This document shows, one piece after another, positions 32,058-43,026 of a DNA stretch of 64,000 nucleotides. The notes beneath the pieces are model-generated. The model did no database searches, was not told the DNA's origin, and was given only the letters and a program-made list of their open reading frames with translations. Both the position numbers and the translations under genes were made by a program. Within the stretch, counting starts at the first letter, position 1. The number at the start of each line of letters is the position of its first letter. The stretch lies in contig JAEILZ010000007.1 in assembly GCA_018873225.1 (NCBI GenBank), positions 62,001 through 126,000 of the forward strand. Reading direction: 5' to 3'. This DNA is from [Phialemoniopsis] sp. UDSM-2020. Taxonomy: Eukaryota; Ascomycota; Sordariomycetes; Thyridiales; Thyridiaceae.

Positions 32058-33476
32058 ATGGGCGTCGCCAACGATCAAGCCGCTCCTCATCACCGCCATC
32101 ACCAGACACCAGACTCGTCGCGTAAGCGCAATTTCGATGCCTACGCGTCCACTCCAGCTTATCCCACCCCGCGATCATCCTCCCTTCCCACGCCCGGCTC
32201 GTCCGCTGCTACGGCCATCTGCCTCGATGACGACGATGACGATGACGAGTGCTACGAAGTCGAGGCCCCTGCCCCTCCGCCTCGACAGTCAACCTCCGCC
32301 AAGAAGCTGAAGCACACAGCCGACGGCGATGACGAGAAGCGTCTCAGACAGTATGGCCACTCCTCTTTCTTCTGCTTTCCAAAGATCAACTGTTACTCAC
32401 TAATATATCTCGCCACAGAACCCGGAAGAAGCCACCTCAGTCCTTCTACGACATCTTCACCCGCGCGACAACCCAGAGGCAAGCTACCTCACCCCGAGTC
32501 TCAAGGATCCTGCAATACCCTTCCATGGCACGCTGTGCTAACTACCTTCTCTCTCTTTGCTCGACAGGTTCTACGTTCTGAGCCGAACACGATGCGGTAC
32601 CCAGGACTGCCCCGAAGAGATGGTCGAGATTGCCGGCACCACTGGCAACATTTACTACGTCTGTATTGCCAGACAGCCTACGTGCGACTGCCCTCATGCT
32701 CGAAAGGGTGCGCAGTGCAAGCATCTTCTCTACGTTGGTCTACCTTGCCTTTAAAAACATACGCTCGCTCGCTCGCTCTTAGTGGCATCCACTGACACAA
32801 CATCCTTCTCGGCATCCAGGTCCTCTCCCGCGTCCTACGTGCCAAGTTCGACTACGTCTACCAGCTCGCCCTGCTGAGCTCGGAGCTTCGCGACATCTTT
32901 GCCAACGCCCCGCCCATCGCTGCCGAGCACTCGGGCACCTTTGCCAATGGGAACACCGACGATCGCAAGGGGAACCGCAAGCCGCTGGATGACGATTGCC
33001 CCATCTGCTTCAACGAGCTGGTCGGCCAAAAAGAAGAGAGCTTGGTCTGGTGCCGCGCCGCCTGCGGTCAGAACATGCACAAGGAGTGCTTTGGGATGTG
33101 GGCGGCTACCAAGCGCAAGTCCGGTACCGGCGTGGCCGGCAGCGAGGTCACTTGCCCCCTTTGCCGCAGCGTGTGGCAGGGCGACGACGAGATCGTCAGC
33201 AAGATCAAGAAGACGGGCAACGTCACCTCGGAGGGCTATGTCAACGTTGCCGACCAGCTGGGCATTAGCACCAGACGTGGTAAGCTGGCTCCTTTCGCGC
33301 AGACACAAGAGTGACACGTTGACGACAAGTATAACTAACGCGATGCTGCAGATACGAGCTCATACTCCCGGTGGTGGTCTGGCTTTGGCGGTCGACGGGG
33401 CCGCGGCCGTGGTGGATATTCACGTAACTACGGCGGTGGTTACGGTCGCCGGTCTTATGGTTTTGATGATTGGTAG
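32058..33476 (+). CDS. SWIM-domain plus RING-finger protein (putative E3 ligase)
   Basis: Five exons: 32058-32350, 32419-32478, 32568-32733, 32820-33279 and 33352-33476; 367 aa. Intron 2 has a GC donor (AG|GCAAGC) and a good branch site (GTGCTAACT); all phases close only with it. Order: disordered acidic N-terminus (seven Asp in a row), a SWIM zinc motif CDCPHARKGAQCKH (C-x-C-x9-C-x-H), and a RING finger from CPICFNEL to CPLCRSVW with central CRAACGQNMHKEC. The tail is an Arg/Gly-rich RGRGRGG segment. This matches the ZSWIM2/MEX-like architecture of ubiquitin ligases. Likely nuclear or cytosolic; substrate unknown. Confidence 0.88.
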
Positions 33477-33916
33477 ACCTCTTCTCGCCATGTTTTCGAC
33501 TTTGTATTGCTTCTCTTCATATTCGTTAGATACCCACATAACCAATTGCATTGTTGCGCCGTACTGGTTTCGTTCACTCCCAAGCGCCGCCCCTTGATGG
33601 TAGATTGTTGCATGTTCCACATTCATTCAGGCATTGACGTCCTTAACTTTGCCTCGACCACTCTCACCAAATATCCGTGCAGACTTGACGACTGCTATAC
33701 CAATTCGTCCTTCTTGTAAGATCCATGATCTCTTCAAAACAATTGGCTTTGATTGTGTGTTGCAACCTTGTATCTCGACAAACTGTTTTTGGAAGATATT
33801 GCCTCATCTTTAACTCACCTTGTCCTGATTTGAGATACACATGATGTTTGCTCGGTCATTGTTCCTCGAGCTGGAGAGAAAAAGAATGGTTGGATATTTT
33901 TTTTTAAAAAAGAAAG

Positions 33917-33987
<71 letters not shown>

Positions 33988-34109
33988 AAAGAAAAGAAAA
34001 TAGATCAACAAGCAGAGTGGGTTTGGATGGAGTAGTTGAGAACAAGCCTAGACGAAACACGAGCAGCGAACCCTGTTTCATTAGTTTTGATATAGCTTGA
34101 AACGATCCT
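33477..34109. other. Convergent 3' region with a microsatellite
   Basis: Intergenic region between two convergent genes. The only notable element is the GAAA repeat listed separately. Confidence 0.55.
33911..34000. repeat. GAAA tetranucleotide microsatellite
   Basis: About 18 consecutive GAAA units, with a short imperfect start (AGAAAGAGAA) and a run of GAAAA at the end. The lysine/glutamate-rich frame across it is not a gene. Confidence 0.95.
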
Positions 34110-35000
34110 TCATGACTGCTTCTCCCTCTCGGCCTTCATCTTCATGTCTTCCTCCTCCGTCTTGGGCACCTTGACAAGAGTTGGTACAGTGACGGCATTC
34201 AGTTTCCGGAAAGCCTGCCGCAATCGAACGTCAGCTCGGCACTTCGGTGATCATTGCAGCCTCACGCATGTAGACAGGGTAGTTGCACTCACCTCGCTCA
34301 CAGCCCCATCGGGTAGCTTGTCGTTCCACCTGTCCTCCACCTTGTCAATCTTGCCATCTTGCCCGACGTGGATCTTGACCACGCTGTTGATCACCTGCTC
34401 CTTCTTGATGCCCTTGACCGTGTAGGCGTTCTGCAGCTCCAGCTCGATCGGGTTGCCGCCCGACGTGACCTTGTGCGACCGGATCTTGATGGGGTCAAAG
34501 ACCGCCGGCAGTCCGTACCACTGCGCCTTGTACTTGTCGGCCCCTTCAGCCTTGGTGATGGGGTCCACGAAGGAGGCCGAGGGCGACCAGAGGGTGAAGT
34601 GCTTGAGGGTGGGGTTGCCGGCAAAGAGCTACAGGGGAAACCCGATTAATATTAGTACGGACTTTATTGCTTCTCCTCATAGACACTCCAGGGGAAGGGA
34701 TCATTTTACATCGAGCACAGATCCGACCAGGACTTTCTGATCCTGAGTAAGCTGCACACCGGTAGCTTCGTTGATGGAGGTATTCTGGATGCCCAGGGAA
34801 GAGAAGGACGCGCCGTCGCCGGACGACGCCTGCGCCTTGGCTGTCTCGGAGGGGGCGCCGGATGTCATGGTTCGCGGCCGATGGGGTGTATATCTGGGGA
34901 TTACTGCTCGCCCTAAAGGCCTGGAAATCGTCAAGGGCACACGTGGATAAGCAGCGGCTCTGCGGATGGTGGTCAAGGCAAATTGCTTCAGGTTGGACAT
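34110..35000 (-). CDS. NTF2/SnoaL-like protein with likely mitochondrial presequence
   Basis: Exons 35000-34710, 34628-34293 and 34214-34110; 243 aa, phases close. The central domain (about 95-215) has the cone-shaped NTF2-like pattern: LFAGNPTLKHFTLWSPSASF, then KAQWYGLPAVFDPIKIRSHK and VVKIHVGQDGKIDKVEDRW. The start at 35000 (MSNLKQFALTTIRRAAAYPR) gives a basic, Ser/Thr/Arg-rich leader with no acidic residues, like a mitochondrial targeting sequence. An internal ATG at 34868 would give a cytosolic form of 199 aa. No catalytic residues can be as signed; binding of a small ligand or a partner is possible. Confidence 0.78.
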
Positions 35001-35548
35001 CAGTCTGAGGAGAAGCAGTAGAGGGTAACACGCCAAATTACCAAAAATAACAGTACGCGGACGGCCCAGAGAATCATTCACGGGGAATCTACAGTATATA
35101 CAAACCTGGGGATGCATGACGGATGCACTTTGGGAGTATGCTCGATGGTTGACCCTTGTTGACGTCATGACTAAGACACTAGCATCTCTTTCTGCCGCCG
35201 ACGCGTCCGCGACACACGAGATAGTGGAACGCGATGAGCGAAGAATGAAGACATTTTCTTATATCAGCATGGGAAGGAAAGATCTTGCATGGGATGAAGT
35301 CGGATGGTGGTGAGAAGTCATCTGAGTCTGGTGTGGGGGTGCCCTGGGGAGTGAGGGTCAGAACAAGACACCAAGACTATGCCGCACAAATACGCGGTGG
35401 CTTGGCTTAGATATGCAACCGAAAGCTAACATAGCAAGTCAGGCCAGTTCTATGGACATATTCTTCTTTTCCTCGAGAGAGGGTTCATCCCAAGGTGTAG
35501 TAGCTCCATCCCCGTGGGCAATGTAGACCAGACCCATCCACTGGCATT
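35001..35548. other. Intergenic, no gene seen
   Basis: About 550 bp upstream of the NTF2-like gene and downstream of the SDR. No coding signal or repeat. Confidence 0.5.
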
Positions 35549-37039
35549 CTAACCGAGAATCTCGTCACTAACACAGGTTAGCATAACCCCATTCTAGCGA
35601 GCTCCATGGCACAAGAAATAGCCTATCTTACGTGTAAGTATCGTCGGGCATCCTGATTCCATCGTTGATGGAAAGACCCATAAGCCGGCCACCGTCCACG
35701 GTCAGCAGCGCGTAGTTCATATAACCGCCGCCGGCGCTCGAGAGCATGATGACCGGCCCAACCATCTCCTCGGGGCGGCCGGCCCGGCCAGCGGTGCACC
35801 GCTTGGCGGCCCGCTCGGCCTGGTGGTTGATCTTGTACTCGTGCTTGCCGGCCGTCGTGCCCGTCATCTCGGACGGGAAGATACCGGGGCAGATGGTGTT
35901 GACACGAATTTGCATGCTGTGATTCGGATGAGGAACTCTGTCAGCTTATATACTGAATGGTTAGGTTGCGTAGCATCTGTCTGGTACTCACGGGTGCAGA
36001 CGACCAGCGAGGAGCTTGGCAAGGTGAACAGCTACAAGTTGTCAGTCCACGGCTACGTCACAAGAGAAACAGATGTCAACTTACTTGCTGCCTTGGAAAT
36101 GCCATATGTTATGGAACCCATGGACCTAAATGTACAGATATGAGTAACCTGGTCTAGTCTGCAGCAAAACGGGCACATGTGACGAAAGGCTTCCATACCT
36201 CTGGTTACCGATCGCAGCAAGCGAAGCAATGACGCAGACGTTAGGGTCTGCCGACTTTCGAAGCAAGGGGATGAAGTTGACGGTCAGGAAGTACACTCCC
36301 ATGACGTTGACTAAGAGTTGGTTAGAAATCAAATCTCGGACGCACAGACGACCGAGTGAAGCCTACTTTGGTTACTCCTGTCAAAGTCCACCCTACTTGA
36401 CTGTTAGCGAAAAGCCGATTTGATGGGGATATTGTGACAGACTGTGATACTCACTCTTCTATACCGTTGATAAGCATGTTCTCGACTTGGTCGGCTGTTA
36501 CGAGGCACGATTAGTCCCTCTTCAAAGGTCGACTGCATAGTATCTCGCGGGACAGTCTTACGATCGTTGTGATCCTTGGCTGTCACTCTCCAGGGGCTGT
36601 TGACGCCAGCACAGTTCACTAGGGTATCCACCTGGCAAAAGTCCATCTTAGTGTTTCAGCCCGGTGTAGAGAGGACAGGAGTAGAACTCACATGGGATTC
36701 CTTTGCTTGTACGGCTTGGACAATCTGCTGGCAACCCGACTTGGTCTGCACATCTCCCTGGATACTGCCAGGCGATGAGTGTTAGCTTTTACGCGGGAGA
36801 ACGGCTGAGAAACCAAAAAGGGTCCATTCATACGTGTGAATATCACCTCCAATCTGCTGCGCCGCCGTGTCCAGAGCTTCCTGTCTCCTGCCTACAATGT
36901 AGACCTTGGCACCGTTGACGGCGAAGCCTTCCGCAATCGCCTTGCCAAGGCCGGAACCGCCACCAGTAACGACAACTACCTTGCCCTTGACTGAGAACAG
37001 TTCCTCCAACTTGAACGACACATGCTGTTCCGCCGCCAT
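35549..37039 (-). CDS. Classical short-chain dehydrogenase/reductase, ten exons
   Basis: Exons 37039-36834, 36764-36692, 36631-36562, 36494-36455, 36392-36367, 36310-36199, 36125-36085, 36031-35992, 35916-35632 and 35567-35549; 303 aa, every phase closes. Cofactor motif TGGGSGLG, structural NCAGVNSPW (NNAG type), catalytic Ser in ASLAAIG and YGISK (YxxxK) formed across exon 7. The C-terminal YTDEILG comes from a 19-nt terminal exon reached through an intron with a CTAAC branch site; without it the protein stops at TYT. NAD(P)-dependent oxidation or reduction of a small carbonyl/alcohol. Divergent from the PhyH dioxygenase, a possible functional pair. Confidence 0.87.
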
Positions 37040-37818
37040 GGTGATATGAGGTGAGTGAGGTGGGGTAATCTGGGGGAAGAGGTATGAGTGAGTGCGGGGG
37101 TCACTGTGTCTTTGGATGAGACAAGGATCCGGTTTGCTGCTGTGTTGGTGGTTGACAAAGATATAACAGATACTAGGCAGATGAGGTGATCTCAGCGGCT
37201 CGTACGATTTTTTCTGCTGTTGCGGACTGACACTATTACTTGAATCTTATGGCTCTGTAGTGAATGGATTGAAGATCTGATCTCATGAGAAGTGCAAACC
37301 CCAGCGCGCGCGCGGTCGGCGCTTGTTGTCGGCACTGAGGCCGATGGTCCACCGGACTAGACTGCACCGGTCTTGTTTGCCAGCGCCCAGAGCGGAGAGC
37401 CTTGGCAGGCGACGCGACAACCTCATTTGTCCGTCAGCGTTAGCGTAAGCGATCGGCTACTCAGGGAGAACTGCTGATGGTCCCACTGCGAATCGAAAGA
37501 GACCATTCCCGAAGACCGGCGACCTGTACGTAAGAATCATGTGCGAATTTGGGGATGCGGGGAACATTAATGAGGAGAATCTCTGCTGCGACACACGCGA
37601 CTGGATCGCTTCACATCACGCCTCGTCAGACAGTTTGGGCAAAGCCATAAGTAAAGGTCGAACGTCGAGGGATATGCGCAAAGTAGTATCCGCATGACTC
37701 GAGATCACTCTCCCTCCACACATACGTACATACATACACACAAGATATCCCGAATCCTGGCATCAGGTCAGACAGACACTACCCCAACACTCGCAGAACC
37801 ACCCCATCCTCCTCGAAA
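37040..37818. promoter_or_regulatory. Divergent region between SDR and PhyH dioxygenase
   Basis: About 780 bp with both promoters. A CG-alternating tract (GCGCGCGCG) lies at about 37313. No defined operator recognised. Confidence 0.45.
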
Positions 37819-38954
37819 ATGGCAGTACCAGACGTTGTCGATGGCCCCAAGGTCATCGTCCTCACCGACGAGGAGCGCGATAGCGGCGTCATGGGCGACA
37901 AGAAGCTCTATGATGCGATCGAGGCCTTCTTCACCGACGGCCTGGTAGTAGTAGAGAACGCTATCGACGTCGACATCATCGACAGGTTGAACGAGAGGAT
38001 GCTGCAGGACACAGAAAAGCTGCTCAAGGGCCAGGGACAGATCCACTACAAGTACGTTCAAGTTGCTCTGTCCCCATCAGTAGTAGCCACTCACTAACGT
38101 TGATCGCTACTTATCAGCCATCTGAACAAGAGCGCTGCTACCAAGGGAGCCGCTGCCGGAGGCAATCTCTCTCAGGTCCCACCGCTGGAGAAAGGTAAGC
38201 AAGCGACCCGTACTCCGTACAGCAGACTGGGGTTCATCAAGGCTGCTGGGGCGGATCCGAGAACTGACACACCCCCGTCCATGTAGAATGGCTCTTCCCC
38301 GAGGTCTACGCGAACAAGCACGGTTCGCGCATCATCTCCAACATCCTGGGCCCCAAGCCCGAGATCCACTTCATCCGCTCCAACACGCTCATCGCCAACG
38401 ACGACCGCCAGATGGTCCACGCCGACCTGCGCTTCGAGCACCCCGAGCACCCCTTCGCCATCGCCTTCAACACCTGCCTGATTGACGTCGGCCCTGAGAA
38501 CGGGTCCACCGAGATCTGGCTGGGCACCCAGAACACGAATCTCGACTACCACCGAGAGCTCGGCGAGCCCATGATCGCCGAGGACAAGCTGGAGGAGCGG
38601 CGCAAGGTCCGGCCCCCGGTCTACCCGCGGATCAAGAGGGGCTCCATCATCCTCCGCGACCTGCGCCTGTGGCATGCCGGCGTTGCCAACCCGACCAAGG
38701 ACACTAGGATCATGCTGGCCATCGTCTACTATGCCTCCTGGTACAAGAACGGCGTCGTCACCCAGATGCCCGAGTCGCTCAAGCCTACAGTCGCCGCCCT
38801 CGAAGAGTACGGCCAGCAAAAGATTGCCGTGGAATGGGTTCCCGATGAGGGCTACAACTATCTCGATATCAAGTTCAGCAACAACTTCAGCTCCACCCTG
38901 ACCCCTTGGGTGTGGGAGAAGATCCAGCATATCAAGACGGTCAAGGGTTATTAA
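37819..38954 (+). CDS. Phytanoyl-CoA dioxygenase (PhyH) family Fe(II)/2-oxoglutarate oxygenase
   Basis: Exons 37819-38051, 38118-38194 and 38287-38954; 325 aa, phases close. Iron ligands are visible: His-x-Asp in MVHADLRFEHP, and the distal His in LRLWHAGVANPT, followed by the 2-oxoglutarate-binding Arg in DTRIMLAIVYYASW. GSTEIWLGTQN between them is the usual loop. No targeting signal is evident. The family hydroxylates acyl-CoAs or diverse secondary metabolites, so the substrate is open. Together with the divergent SDR it could hydroxylate and then oxidise one compound (inference). Confidence 0.88.
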
Positions 38955-39495
38955 AGGGGTGGACGGGGCGGACTACATAAGTAGAGTAAAACACACCACA
39001 GCATAATTGATATCCTTTTCATTTTCTCGCAATGATCTTTGTGTGTGGAAGCCAAGCCAAGCGATGCCTTTCCTCTTTGTAATTACCTTGCTCTTTGTAC
39101 ACAAATGTGTCGTGCGCTGTGTTCCCAGGTCCGGTATTAGCGGAGGCATACTCGATCAAGGCGTGAAGGGGAAGTTGAAGCAAACAACGACTGGATATAT
39201 GATTTAGAATGCCAATACCATTCCATGCCGTGCCCAAGTGTATTTTGTAGCTGTATGCCTAGTCGTTGAATGGCATCGCTGTCACCTCGCGCACCAAAGT
39301 TCTCATCAAGATGGGTCTAGGATCTTCTTGTCTTGTAATAGCTAGACTTGTCTAAATCCATCTCCTGGATCCTACTATCTCTATGTTGACGTGGGTCGTC
39401 TACCCTGCAAGTTTATCTACCGGTAAATCGCCATCTCTGTCTATGATGCACCGAGAGTGTAGCGAGATGCTGCGGCAGACCATATCGGCCGCTGT
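38955..39495. other. Convergent 3' region, no gene seen
   Basis: About 540 bp between the dioxygenase and the MFS carrier. No coding signal. Confidence 0.5.
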
Positions 39496-41535
39496 TTAAT
39501 AGCCAATGTAGCGCCATCCCAGGTCCACCTGCTGCTGCGTGACACCGGACTTCATGGCCTTGAGCTGCTGCTCGGGCGTGCCACTGAGCAGCTTGTTGGT
39601 GCGTCTGACCCAAATCAGATAACCAGTGATGGTGATGATGAAGGAGATGGTGCAGCCGAGCACTAATACAGAGCGTGCGTGGTTAGTCGAGCTGGATGCC
39701 TCAGAAGGGCAAGATTTTCGGGAATCACTTACGGCAACCAAAGGCAGCATAGTAATGAGGAGGATCGTAGTACAGGTAGCTAGTCCACACGTTGGACAGA
39801 CCGCCGATGGCGTTGAGCATGGCCACGCCGGCGGCCCGCTTCGGGTACGGGCGCGCCATGTGCAGGTTCAGAGTCTTGTAGAGCATGATTTGAGGTCCGG
39901 CTGAAATGGCATGTCAACAAATGTGTCCGGTCAAGACAAACAAAAAGGGGAAAGAGAGACTTACAGCATGCAGAGGGCATCAGCATCATGGCAAAGTAGC
40001 GAGGGCCGGTCTGGATGGTTCCCAGCGCAATAGCGTAGGCAAGAAGAGCAACAGAGAGGCAGGAAACAATGATTCCGTACATCCAATTCTTGCGCTGTAG
40101 TGGCATGGTTCAGTCAGGGTGTGTTACTTTTCCAGAGCGCACTTGGGATGGAAAACTTACGTCGCTGATGTACGAGATGATGTAGAAGGTGATGGCGGCG
40201 AGGACGTATGGCGGAGCAGTAAGCAGCATCGTGTTGGTCTTGTTGTAGCCGAGCGTCTGCACAATCGACGGGAAGAAGTTGACGATCGAACCCATAGCTT
40301 GTCCCATTCCTTTGCATCCTGTTAGCTAAGTCCTCGCAAATAGTACAGTGTCCGAGAAGGACAAGTCACTCACCCATGCACCAGACGAGGGTCCAAATCT
40401 TGGGGTCGAGCATGGCCTGTTTGAAGCCACCCCAGGTCGTGACGTCTTCGTTGGCCTCACCGGCGCCGGCCTCCCTCTCGATACGCCAGACCGCATAGTC
40501 TCGCTCGACGGGCTTCAGGAGGCGTGCGTTGTGGGGATACTCGGGCATGATCATGGCGAAGAGCAGACCACAGCCAACGGTGACGACACCCTCACTAGTA
40601 ACACGCAGTCAGTATTGTCCCGAGGTCTCACAGATGTTCCAGGTAAAGACCACTCACACAATGAAGAGCCACCGCCACCCGGCGATTCCGTATCGTCCAT
40701 CAAGTGTCAAGCAGGCAGCAGCGACGAAGCCGCCGAAAGCACTGCCAAGCATCTGAAACATGAACAGGGCGGCAAGGCGCTTTCCCAGCTCGCTCTTGGT
40801 GTACCAGGCGCTAAGGAAGTAGATCACACCGGGAAAGAAGACGGCTTCGGTGATACCGAGGAAGACGCGAACAACGAGAAGACCTTGGTAGGACTTGACG
40901 GCAGCAGTGCATGCACTGACAGCTCCCCATACGGCGGCAGCACCGCAGATGTCTGTTTTGTCAGTTCTTTGTCGTGCACAGCGGTAACAATGTTGGAATG
41001 ACGACTTACACAAACCCGGACGAGGGATCTTGGTCATGATCAGGTTGGATGGGATCTGGAAAGGAATGTAACCAGCTAAAACGTCAGGGTCAGTATTGAA
41101 GCCTGCAAGCCGCCAAGGAAGACACCCATGCAAGTGTGTGGTGAGCCATACCGAAGAGGATAGAGATAGCAGTGGCAAAGTCGGTGTTGTTCATGTTGAG
41201 GTCCTCCATGATTCCATAGACCTTGGTGGCCGCAAGAGCAGACCGGTCCACGTAGTTGAGAATGTACAAGATGCCCATGATCGGCCTGAAAAGATACTGT
41301 CAGTGATCGATTGACCAACAACAACGGCAGTGAGAAGACCCTAAACGTACATGATAACCATGTCCATCTTGCGAACCATGCGCGTTTCCAGAGCCTGGAG
41401 CTCTTCGTTGCTCATGCTGCGGAGGCTCTCGGGCCTGGGCACAGCCTCCTCGGCGAGGTCGACCTTGAGGTTCTCATCATCTCCATGGTGGGCTGCCGCG
41501 CCTTGGATGTCAACGTCCTTCTCGGGCGGAGACAT
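39496..41535 (-). CDS. MFS transporter, allantoate permease (Dal5-like) family
   Basis: Nine exons: 41535-41351, 41285-41152, 41075-41010, 40952-40658, 40594-40374, 40309-40161, 40094-39965, 39900-39733 and 39662-39496; 504 aa, phases close. It has the anion:cation symporter pattern: NYVDRSALAATKVYG in TM1-loop, AGYIPFQIPSNLIMTKIPRPG, VVRVFLGITEAVFFPGVIYFLSAWYTKSELGKR, and 12 predicted helices with a central cytoplasmic loop. For intron 5, two acceptors 9 nt apart are both in frame; the distal one (ending at 40310) is better placed from the CTAAC branch. Likely plasma-membrane import of an organic acid, ureide or vitamin-like anion. Confidence 0.9.
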
Positions 41536-43026
41536 TGTTGCGTTGCTTTGGCTGGGAACTGGTCTTGAGAGTTGAAGATTTTTGCAGGTTTGGGGGGGGG
41601 GGGAAGCGAGTCAGGGTTGACAATGTGGAAGAAATGCCTTTGCAGAAAGATCGACAAACTCGCTCGTCGCAAGATCACAACAAGTAATATGCAATGCAAT
41701 GTGTCCCGGGGTCTCCAGGGACTGCAGGTTTATACATGGAGTTGCATGAGCCTAGACCGCGGCAAAGAAACACGACAAACGAAAAACGTGCCAGTGCCAG
41801 CAAGTAGCCGGGCGAGGAGGCGTGGTGGATCTGCCCTGGACTGGGGAAAAGCATAGCACCGTCGTACTACTGGTGTTTCCGAGGCCTCTTGGGGCAGCCG
41901 ACGACGAATTACCTAATTGGCGACAGCCAGTAGGAAGCGTGCTTTTGCCAGTTCTAGGGCGGAACAGGAATGGCCTTTCAGTGTCGGCGTTGCATCTAGT
42001 GTCTTAGTTGTCCACGGGGAAAAAAGTCTGGGGCAAATCTTTGCTAGTGCAGGTCCCCAGTTCTTACGGAGCCAAAGGCAGGATGCCGATCGGCTCGCCT
42101 TTTTTTTTGGCTCCTGGTCTTGGCATGGAGGATGAACAAGCCTTGACAACCCCACGTAATGTAGCGAGGACTCGAGGAGCATCTCCAGGGGCCGCATCTC
42201 CAGATCGCGAGCGAGCACTATTCGCTGACTGGAATGAAAACTTGGTCCTCGGCACAGGAACAACATGTCACTACGTGGCACGTGGTCAATACGGGATGAT
42301 GGGACGTGGCTAGCCGTAGGTTAGTACCTACCAGTCTTATTGTATGTTTGAGTTGATGCATCGTAACGAAGCCCGAAGAAGACTGCCGCAAAGTTTCACC
42401 AGCTCCATTCATCGACCGACTAATTCCAGGCAGCAAGTAAGAACTGGACGAGCCATGATGTTCTGTATCCCTCGAATAAAGGGAAGAAGCAGGTCTCCAC
42501 GTTCAATTGCACGATGGAAGAACCTAAACTTGTCTTCCCCCGGAATGGCAACACGGGGCCGTGGATGACGATGACAATGAAAAGGTCAAGAAGTATTACC
42601 TATGGGAATAACGAGTCTTGGAAAAGATGATCACAATTGGTTAATGACTGTGCGGGAAGGATCCGTACCTGGTTTCTGTCTTTCCTGGGCCGCCTCCCGA
42701 CAGCCCGGTTGTTGGGTCGTTATTCTTCATGGCAGTGGCATCCCGCATCTGTAGCTCAGATAGACGAGGTGCCGGGATGAACCATTATTCCTTGGCGCAG
42801 ACTCTGAATTACGGGGCATCCACCAGAGATATTTAGTCGGCGTGGTTAATAGGGTTCAGGAGAGATACATGCATGTCTCAAGTAGTCAAGCAGTCAAGCC
42901 CAGCTGCAGGCAGGTGCATGCATCGTGTTTCTTCACAAAGCCAGCGTATCAACATTAAGCGCTATTCATTAGAGAAAATGGTACAGGATCTTATTACTAC
43001 AAAACCGCAACATCACACACGATTGC
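41536..43026. other. Large intergenic region, no gene seen
   Basis: About 1.5 kb. A 12-base G run (41592-41603) lies in the leader of the MFS gene. Short frames have no family character. Confidence 0.5.

Noticed and set aside
33841..34081. Lys/Glu- or Phe/Leu/Ser-repeat reading frames
   Set aside because: Products of reading through the GAAA microsatellite.
38172..38930. 252-codon minus-strand frame
   Set aside because: Antisense to the PhyH dioxygenase; no recognisable domain.
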